A DNA stretch of 56,027 bases, from contig DEPT01000011.1 of NCBI GenBank assembly GCA_002358905.1, positions 45,240-101,266 on the forward strand, given 5' to 3'. Origin of the DNA: Akkermansiaceae bacterium UBA3385 (GTDB taxonomy: Bacteria; Verrucomicrobiota; Verrucomicrobiia; Verrucomicrobiales; Akkermansiaceae). Position 1 is the first letter of the stretch; each line of letters opens with the position of its first letter. This document shows positions 49,915 through 56,027 of this stretch, piece by piece. The position numbers were made by a program, and so were the translations under genes. The notes beneath the pieces are model-generated. The model was given only the letters and a program-made list of their open reading frames with translations. It did not search any database and had not been told where the DNA came from.

Positions 49915-51111
49915 ATGAAGTCACGCGCAGAAGAATTTGCAGAATGGGGCACCGAAGTGGTCTTCGGGCGCGCCCGCGGATTCCGTGCGTGGCTCTTGCG
50001 CTGTCTGCTGCGTTTTGCCTCGTTCTTTTTCTGGATTCTGGTTCAGGTGCGCCTGTTCCTGTTCCGTCGCCGTATCAAGACGGTACACTACCTGGGCACC
50101 TTTGTGGTGAGCGTGGGTAATATCACTGCCGGTGGTACAGGCAAAACACCCGTGGTGGAGCTGCTTTCCCGCAGCCTTGCCACGCGTGGTCGCAAGTGCG
50201 CCATTCTGACCCGCGGTTACAAGAGCCATGACCTGGAGAAACCCCAGGTCTGGCTGGATAAGAACGGCAAGCGCGTGAAGCGTGTCCCCAAGATTGCCAG
50301 CGATGGCAAGACCCGCTACCTCAGTCCTCTCTATGCCGGCGATGAGCCCTTCATGCTGGCCCGCAATCTGGATGATGTTGCCGTTCTGGTGGACAAGGAC
50401 CGCGTGAAATCCGGTATCTTTGCCATCGAACAGCTGGGGAGCAATACCCTCATCCTGGATGATGGTATGCAGTTCCTCAAGCTTAAGCATGAGATAGATA
50501 TCGTGCTGGTGGACTGTGGCTTCCCCTTTGGCACTGGTGCTTTGCTGCCGCGTGGAACCATGCGTGAACCCCGTGCCAGTCTCAAGCGCGCCAGCTATAT
50601 TATTCTGACCAAGAGCGAGGGCAAGCCGCAGGATGAGCTCATTGCCACTATCCGCAAATACAATAAGGTGGCAGACATCATCGTTACCAATCATGCGCCT
50701 GTATTGCTCGAAAATATCTTCACCGGCGAGCAGTTGCCGCTCACGGCGCTCAAGGGTAAATATGTGGCATGTCTCAGCGGTATTGCCCGCCCGGAAAGCT
50801 TTGAGAATCTCGTGGCTTCCCTCGGTGCCAATGTAGAAATCCGCCGCAGCTATCCTGACCACTACTGGTTCGACCAGGAAGACCTTGATGCCTTTGTGGA
50901 GCGATGCGCTGAACGTGCTATGGATATGATTGTCACCACGGAAAAGGACGCCGTCCGTTTCCTGCGCCCGGGTGAAATGGAAGTGCCTATCTACTTCCTG
51001 CGTATTCAGATTGACATCCTGCAAGGCCAGGACAAGTGGGACGCCATGATTGACCGCATCTGTGGCCTCGGGGCCCCCCAGCCTACACCCGAATGGGGAG
51101 ATGTGCTCTGA
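49915..51111 (+). CDS. lpxK: Tetraacyldisaccharide 4'-kinase LpxK
   Basis: Phosphorylates the lipid A precursor at the 4' position at the inner membrane. An N-terminal membrane-associated helix (about 30-50), P-loop SVGNITAGGTGKTP (66-79), the catalytic-region motif LDDGMQ (usually DDGFQ), PRGTMREP, TNHAP and a C-terminal VTTEKDAVR block are visible. 398 aa is slightly longer than usual. Its presence shows that the organism makes lipid A. The stop codon lies inside the loop of a terminator hairpin. Confidence 0.94.
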   Translation: MKSRAEEFAEWGTEVVFGRARGFRAWLLRCLLRFASFFFWILVQVRLFLFRRRIKTVHYLGTFVVSVGNITAGGTGKTPVVELLSRSLATRGRKCAILTRGYKSHDLEKPQVWLDKNGKRVKRVPKIASDGKTRYLSPLYAGDEPFMLARNLDDVAVLVDKDRVKSGIFAIEQLGSNTLILDDGMQFLKLKHEIDIVLVDCGFPFGTGALLPRGTMREPRASLKRASYIILTKSEGKPQDELIATIRKYNKVADIIVTNHAPVLLENIFTGEQLPLTALKGKYVACLSGIARPESFENLVASLGANVEIRRSYPDHYWFDQEDLDAFVERCAERAMDMIVTTEKDAVRFLRPGEMEVPIYFLRIQIDILQGQDKWDAMIDRICGLGAPQPTPEWGDVL

Positions 51112-51121
51112 GCACATTTTT
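51101..51121 (+). terminator. lpxK terminator overlapping the stop codon
   Basis: A 7-bp perfect stem (51101-51107 with 51111-51117) followed by TTTTT; the TGA stop spans the loop and second arm. An outer GGGGAG/CTCCCC pairing could extend it. Confidence 0.8.
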
Positions 51122-51242
51122 CTCCCCATTGGATTTATCCTCTTCTCGTTCTTCATAGCTGTCCAAAATAAGTGAATAACGAAAGGCGGATGTGCGTATA
51201 TCGTGGCGGAGATGATTTTAACGGGTGAAACGATTTGAACCC

Positions 51243-51272
51243 TTGACATTCGCATGATGAATATGTTAGGTT
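51243..51272 (+). promoter_or_regulatory. Probable promoter of giant passenger gene
   Basis: Consensus TTGACA (51243-51248), 18 bp spacer, TAGGTT (51267-51272); leader about 36 nt, T-rich and without a clear Shine-Dalgarno. Confidence 0.55.
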
Positions 51273-51314
51273 ATAAGTGTAGTGTTTTTATAAATTTTTT
51301 CCTGCTCTCCTGTT

Positions 51315-54300
51315 ATGAAACTGCGCTTGAATCTTATATTACGCCGAGTTCTGCTTGCCTGTATGCTGGCAACTGCGGTTCATGGCAATGTAGCCTATTC
51401 ATCATCTTCATACTATGTAGATGGTGTCGATGTGTCTGATGTGAAAAATTCAGAACGTTTTTACGATACTGGTAAAGGTTACTATTGGGACTTTTATGAG
51501 CTGAAGAATGCCGTAAATTCTTTATCAACCAGTACAGGCGGCTATTCTTTCCTGGGAGAACTGGAAGATCGGATTACGTTGAGCGGCTCGTCAAACACGG
51601 CATCGTTCAGCAATCTGATGAACGATGCTAACACATGCTGGTATCAGGTCTCATCTAATGTCATTCAATATTGGCAAAGCTATTATGGAGTATTCTGCAA
51701 TGGTGATAAAACGCCTGTATACGGTTATACGTATGATAAAGAATACGCAGATAAGCTTGGAGGCACCCAGTCATTGAAACTGGGAATGTATTTTTACGAT
51801 AATTGGTTGAATGCCGGGGGTAATATCTATCAGGCATCGAGTTGGTATTTAACCGGGAATGACAGTTTTTCAAATCTGAAAACGGAAGGCAAAGGCAAAG
51901 GCGGCTTTTATAGTAAATACTACAGAGAAAACGAAAGCTGCTATCAGCGCGTTTCAACTTATTATTCAGATATTCGGGAATTCCGTTCAGACTTGTTTAA
52001 TCTGTTTGGAATGAAGAAGCAAGTCGATGGCAGTTATGTGCAGGACGAGGTTGGTAAAATACTGTATCTTGGGCTATCTAGTTACAGCTCTGGCCACGCG
52101 TTGACTTGCTATGGGTTTACATGTAATGATGATGGGTATGTAACTTCGCTTACCGTTACGAATTCGGATGACAGCAGTTATGAATTGTTCAATCTGTATC
52201 TGAATCCGAATGATAAAACATTGTGGTTATATGAAGATGAAGCGTGTACAAAAATATGGAATTATTCGGATGATTACTGGTATTTGAGCGAGATGTACGC
52301 CATCAATACCTCCGAACAGCTTAAGAATATGTACTCCGTGTATTCTGACCAGGAAACACCTCTGGTATGGAATGGCGTAAAGCAGATCTGGCAAACGACA
52401 CGGTCTGCTCATGAGGGTGAAGTGCTGCCTGATGCCAGCACCGGGTGGGAGATTAAGGTTGATTCAGAGTATTATCATGCCTATAGTTCGTCAGAGCGCA
52501 AGGTTCTGTTTAATGATTATGCGGCGAATAAAACGGTTCAGGTCAAAGGCTCTGTCAGTACTCCGGAGATGATTTTAGACAGCCGACAACCGTATACCTT
52601 CACCGGAACGAACTCGGCCATAATACAGGCAAATTCCCTTATTCAACAAGGTAGCGGCAATGCATCGTTCTCGCAAATTTCGCTTTCCGGCAATTCGCTC
52701 AGCGTCCGTTATTCCGGTATTGTTCTGGGGAGTGGTGGTAAATTGAGTTATACCAGTGCAGAAATATCGGATGGCGGAAGCCTTACGCTTGCTGGTGGAA
52801 ATGTGGATATAGATTCTCTCTACATGGGCGATGCGGGGCGTCTGGTAGTATCTCAATCCGGAAGCCTGACTCTTGGCTCTCTTACTGCAGCATCCGGAAG
52901 CGTATTTGAATTCGGAAGCTCTGCAGTTCTCTCCTTTGATGGAAATATCAGCTCTGATTCCAGAATTGATATCGTTTATGCGGACTCTGCCAGTCCAGGC
53001 TCGAAGCTTACCTTGATTACCTTTGCTGATTCTGAAAATAACTGGGCGACCCTTTTCTCTACCACGTATGGCACATTGAGTTATGCGAACAATACGCTAT
53101 ACCTGACTTATACGCCGCATCCTGAGCTGTATTGGGGAAACAGCAGTAGTTCGTGGTCAGCCTTGACGTGGCTGGGGGGCTCACAGAGTTCCGACAATGC
53201 GAATATTCATTTTAATGGGACTAACGGTGGCACTGTGACTATATATGGAGAAGTGCGACCGTATGTGATTGAAATGACAGATGGGAATTACACCTTTGCG
53301 CCAGGGGATGTAAGTGCGGAAATATTGCTTAGTGAAAGCTTGACTCTTTCCGGCGATGCTACATTGGTGAACAAGGTTCCGATGAATGGCGCTGCCGTTG
53401 TTTTGCGTGATTCTGCGGCACTGACGCTGAATGAGGCGATGGGTAGCACTGTTTTGCATAGCCTTAATGCACAAAACGGCACAACGCTTGTTATCGATTC
53501 TCGATCAGATGTATCCATCGGCAATGTTTATTCCATTGGTAAAGTCAAGGTGAACGAGGGTGCAACGCTTTCCGTATCGCAGAAAGGCACCTTGGAGTTT
53601 ACGAAGGAAATCCAATCAACGGGAACTATTACCTTTCAGAAGGATGTATCCAGTGAATCTGCCACCTACATTGTCTCTTCCGGCGCTGATGGTATTACCG
53701 GTAATGTCAATATTCAGTCGGGGGTCACGTTACGCATGCCCGGTAATCTGGGAACCGGTGTATATAACATTGACGCAGATGGGGTTCTGGAATTGAGTTC
53801 ATCCGGCACATTCTCTGCATCCGCATTCGGAAATGGTGGCACGATACGTATTTTGCCTGCAGCAGAAGAGGTGTTTACCGTTAACTCTTCCGGAAAGCCG
53901 TCTTTCTCATCGGATTTGTGTATGGATGTTCAGGGTTCTGCCAGTATCAGCAATGTATCTGATGTCCGATTATTGAGTAAGGCTACTGTTTCCGGCACAC
54001 TCAGCGTTACCGCTGATAGTGGCGAAGTGACTCTTTCTCAATTGGTGCTTGATGGCGGTGTATATGACATGTATGGATCGGCAAATTACGGTGTTACGCC
54101 CGCATCTCGTTTTGTTATCGATGACCTGAATGTGTCAGATAATGGTGGAACATTGGTTCTGGGGCATTATTCCTGTGAAGGGAAATATGTTGATGCGACA
54201 GTGAAAAGCCTGTCAGGTACAGGAGACGTAACCATGAGCGGGCAACATTTTTATGCACCTGTCATCTATCGCTTGCAATGTGTAGGACCGGAGGACTATA

Positions 54301-56027
54301 CCGGAACGATTACGCTTCTGCACGACAGTATATCTTGGGAAGCAACTTATTCACGCCAGCAAGGTACCATCCTGGAGCTCGATGCAGTTGAGATGAGTGG
54401 TTCTGTTTTCATCAAAAACCTCACACCATGCTCGAGTGAAGCGGCCAATGCGCTGTTCTTCACAGCTCTTGGCCTGAATGCAGATGCTACCATAGGCGGT
54501 CTGGCGTCGACTTCCTCTCCTGCAACTCGTGCCATCTTGTATAGCGGAAGCTTCAAATCCGGTGTACAGAAGCTTCCCGCCGGCACTAACTTCAATACAT
54601 ACGTGACGCCGGAGGAGCACACGCTGACGATAAGCGCAGAGGAAGATTATGCATTCTATGGAATTGTGGAAAAATCCCTGAGTCTGGTCAAGAAAGGCAA
54701 AGGCGTGCAGTCATTCATGGGAGATATGTCCAACTTTGATGGATTTATCGATGTTCAGGGTGGCACTCTGAGTATAAAGAATAATGTTTCCGCGAAGTCT
54801 CTGAGTGTGAGCAAGTCCTCATTCCTCTCTGAAGGAAACGTGAATGCCGGCTCCTCGCTCAGTATGACGAATGGTTTGATTCGTGTTGCATCCTTAATCA
54901 GCTCTGCCGGTGTGTTCTCCGGTGTCAACACGATAGAAGCAGAATCTGTTACCGGTGGGGCCTGGACCTTGAATCTGGCAACGGCTAATGTGGATGAGGC
55001 TGTTCTTACCATTAAGGGTAATCTCGATCTGTCGGAAATCAAGGTGCAGTACAATGCTTCACAGGTGTATACAGCAGACTATCTGCTGCTGCGTACGACG
55101 GGAGAGGTGGATCTTACCTCTCAGCTGAGCAATACAAGGTGGGAGACAGAAGTTGTTGACGGCGTGCGTTATAACTCGTTGCTTTACTCCGTTGTAGACG
55201 GCGAGGCTTTGATGCCCCGTACCACACCAGCCACGTTGACCTGGAAAACCGGAAATGGCGTGTGGGCTGTTGAGCAGGGGCATGATGCTGATACATGGGC
55301 GGCTTCTGTGGCGAACCGTAATTTCTATGATGGGGATACGGTTGAGTTCAACAGCTCGGCAACGGTTTCTCTGGAAGGAACGGTAAATCCAGCGGCGGTT
55401 TCTGTGTCCAATACGAGCGGCCAGGTTATTTTTAATGGGAGTGGCAAGATTTCGGGTTCTGGTTCCTTCACCAAATCCGGAGCTGGTACTTTGGAAATCC
55501 GCACCGCTAATGATTACACCGGTGATACTATTATCCAGGCGGGTACCGTAAAGATGCACAACTCGGAAGCACTGGGGCGGGGTAACGTACTGCTGAATGG
55601 CGGCATCCTGGTTAATGCCACCGGAACTGCCAGCAGTATAGCTAAGGGAAGGGCAACACTGAACGGAGGCTCGTTAAGTGGCGATTTTACCTTGAAAGGT
55701 AGTTCCGGATGGGATGTCAAGGTGGATACAGCTATTACGGGGTCGTTGACGCTTGAAAATGGAGCTCTCACTCTGCACAATACCAGCTTGAATATCTCCG
55801 GGGCTCTGACACTGGGAAATGCCACACTTACCCTGGATGGTGCCTACGGCCAAGGTGACAGTTACACGCTGCTCTCTGCCGGTTCCATTGCCGGTAATGT
55901 GGGAAGCATTACTCTGTTGGGCGTTGAGAATTACAACCTGAACATTCAGGATAATGCGTTGGTGCTGGTCATGAATACAACGGTTGGCCCCGATATTCCT
56001 GACGCACCGGTGACGCCGGATGAACCG
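51315..56027 (+). CDS. Giant surface protein: N-terminal IdeS/Mac-like cysteine protease domain plus autotransporter-type passenger, C-terminus beyond window
   Basis: Open from ATG 51315 through the right edge (1571 codons, no stop). After a signal peptide (MKLRLNLILRRVLLACMLAT...) residues about 30-355 match the IdeS/Mac (C66) pattern: Cys108 in ANTCWYQVSS, a GKGGFYSKYYRE block, His261 in SGHALTCYGF and VTNSDDSS with Asn283 and Asp285. The spacing His+22 and His+24 equals that of IdeS. From about 380 it is Ser/Thr/Gly-rich beta-helix sequence with a WxxxxxWxxxTW-type repeat (LYWGNSSSSWSALTWLGG) and a passenger-associated repeat (SGSGSFTKSGAGTLEI, NDYTGDTIIQAGTV). The visible end is a Pro/Asp linker (PDAPVTPDEP); an anchoring or translocator domain is expected beyond. 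Lower GC than neighbours. Confidence 0.8.
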   Translation, partial: MKLRLNLILRRVLLACMLATAVHGNVAYSSSSYYVDGVDVSDVKNSERFYDTGKGYYWDFYELKNAVNSLSTSTGGYSFLGELEDRITLSGSSNTASFSNLMNDANTCWYQVSSNVIQYWQSYYGVFCNGDKTPVYGYTYDKEYADKLGGTQSLKLGMYFYDNWLNAGGNIYQASSWYLTGNDSFSNLKTEGKGKGGFYSKYYRENESCYQRVSTYYSDIREFRSDLFNLFGMKKQVDGSYVQDEVGKILYLGLSSYSSGHALTCYGFTCNDDGYVTSLTVTNSDDSSYELFNLYLNPNDKTLWLYEDEACTKIWNYSDDYWYLSEMYAINTSEQLKNMYSVYSDQETPLVWNGVKQIWQTTRSAHEGEVLPDASTGWEIKVDSEYYHAYSSSERKVLFNDYAANKTVQVKGSVSTPEMILDSRQPYTFTGTNSAIIQANSLIQQGSGNASFSQISLSGNSLSVRYSGIVLGSGGKLSYTSAEISDGGSLTLAGGNVDIDSLYMGDAGRLVVSQSGSLTLGSLTAASGSVFEFGSSAVLSFDGNISSDSRIDIVYADSASPGSKLTLITFADSENNWATLFSTTYGTLSYANNTLYLTYTPHPELYWGNSSSSWSALTWLGGSQSSDNANIHFNGTNGGTVTIYGEVRPYVIEMTDGNYTFAPGDVSAEILLSESLTLSGDATLVNKVPMNGAAVVLRDSAALTLNEAMGSTVLHSLNAQNGTTLVIDSRSDVSIGNVYSIGKVKVNEGATLSVSQKGTLEFTKEIQSTGTITFQKDVSSESATYIVSSGADGITGNVNIQSGVTLRMPGNLGTGVYNIDADGVLELSSSGTFSASAFGNGGTIRILPAAEEVFTVNSSGKPSFSSDLCMDVQGSASISNVSDVRLLSKATVSGTLSVTADSGEVTLSQLVLDGGVYDMYGSANYGVTPASRFVIDDLNVSDNGGTLVLGHYSCEGKYVDATVKSLSGTGDVTMSGQHFYAPVIYRLQCVGPEDYTGTITLLHDSISWEATYSRQQGTILELDAVEMSGSVFIKNLTPCSSEAANALFFTALGLNADATIGGLASTSSPATRAILYSGSFKSGVQKLPAGTNFNTYVTPEEHTLTISAEEDYAFYGIVEKSLSLVKKGKGVQSFMGDMSNFDGFIDVQGGTLSIKNNVSAKSLSVSKSSFLSEGNVNAGSSLSMTNGLIRVASLISSAGVFSGVNTIEAESVTGGAWTLNLATANVDEAVLTIKGNLDLSEIKVQYNASQVYTADYLLLRTTGEVDLTSQLSNTRWETEVVDGVRYNSLLYSVVDGEALMPRTTPATLTWKTGNGVWAVEQGHDADTWAASVANRNFYDGDTVEFNSSATVSLEGTVNPAAVSVSNTSGQVIFNGSGKISGSGSFTKSGAGTLEIRTANDYTGDTIIQAGTVKMHNSEALGRGNVLLNGGILVNATGTASSIAKGRATLNGGSLSGDFTLKGSSGWDVKVDTAITGSLTLENGALTLHNTSLNISGALTLGNATLTLDGAYGQGDSYTLLSAGSIAGNVGSITLLGVENYNLNIQDNALVLVMNTTVGPDIPDAPVTPDEP

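Noticed and set aside
49921..51255. 444-codon minus-strand frame
   Set aside because: Complement of lpxK; no family motifs.
51661..55825. Numerous short minus-strand frames within the giant gene
   Set aside because: Shadows of a continuous + strand frame that stays open for 1571 codons with repeat-type protein sequence.
1..56027. CRISPR arrays, insertion sequences, prophage or integrase genes
   Set aside because: No regularly spaced repeats, transposase motifs or integrase-type proteins were found in any frame read.

Overview
The window is a gene-dense, roughly 55% GC chromosomal segment of a Gram-negative bacterium. Lnt and LpxK imply lipoproteins and a lipid A outer membrane. Two secreted GH20 hexosaminidases, PA14-like secreted proteins, a long-form PurF of the kind I associate with Bacteroidetes, and a very large passenger with autotransporter-associated repeats fit a host-associated Verrucomicrobiota, most likely an Akkermansiaceae gut/mucus commensal. 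The taxonomy is inference; no rRNA gene is present. I see no tRNA, rRNA, CRISPR array, insertion sequence or prophage.

Layout. 1-8.5 kb: ribBA (cut by the left edge) behind glnS; rnc on the + strand; an overlapping minus-strand operon miaB, transglutaminase-like, fucosyltransferase-like; then a histidine phosphatase, mscL and an HU-family gene. 8.5-19.8 kb: a ParE/GyrB-type topoisomerase subunit followed by two secreted PA14-like paralogues; a site-2 protease and proS (+); a hypothetical membrane protein, lnt and a GT8 glycosyltransferase (-); ferredoxin and a DciA-like gene (+). 19.4-31.9 kb: an operon of two tandem GH20 enzymes plus a Sel1 protein, and an eight-gene operon clpP, clpX, tsaD, wHTH/nuclease-like, DUF3592-like, NERD helicase, 51-aa lipoprotein, SGNH hydrolase. 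32-37.4 kb: an AT-rich membrane zinc-ribbon gene, two paralogous secreted proteins of unknown role, gltA, yggL and a 56-aa lipoprotein. 37.4-44.9 kb: rplY, two GT2 glycosyltransferases, an ECF sigma factor with a TPR lipoprotein, and purM-purF. 45-51 kb: an amino-acid ABC transporter with odd architecture, an unassigned structured RNA, a C_GCAxxG_C_C protein, asnS and lpxK. 51.3 kb to the right edge: an open gene of at least 1571 codons.

Most interesting signals. (1) The last gene carries an N-terminal domain matching IdeS/Mac (peptidase C66) IgG-cleaving cysteine proteases, fused to a passenger with autotransporter-associated repeats; Cys108, His261 and Asn283/Asp285 are spaced like the IdeS catalytic residues. 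(2) For most first genes of transcripts a good sigma70-type promoter has its -10 hexamer only 6-10 nt upstream of the start codon, so the predicted mRNAs are leaderless or nearly so, whereas operon-internal genes use ATGA/GTGA overlaps or, for purF, a Shine-Dalgarno. (3) PurF lacks its N-terminal catalytic Cys and other glutaminase residues; a Cys codon sits just before the start. (4) The ABC substrate-binding domain appears circularly permuted and fused to the permease. (5) A promoter-driven structured RNA lies upstream of that transporter.

The genes serve translation and tRNA modification, protein turnover, envelope biogenesis, surface glycan and host-glycan metabolism, purine synthesis and secretion of putative host-directed enzymes.
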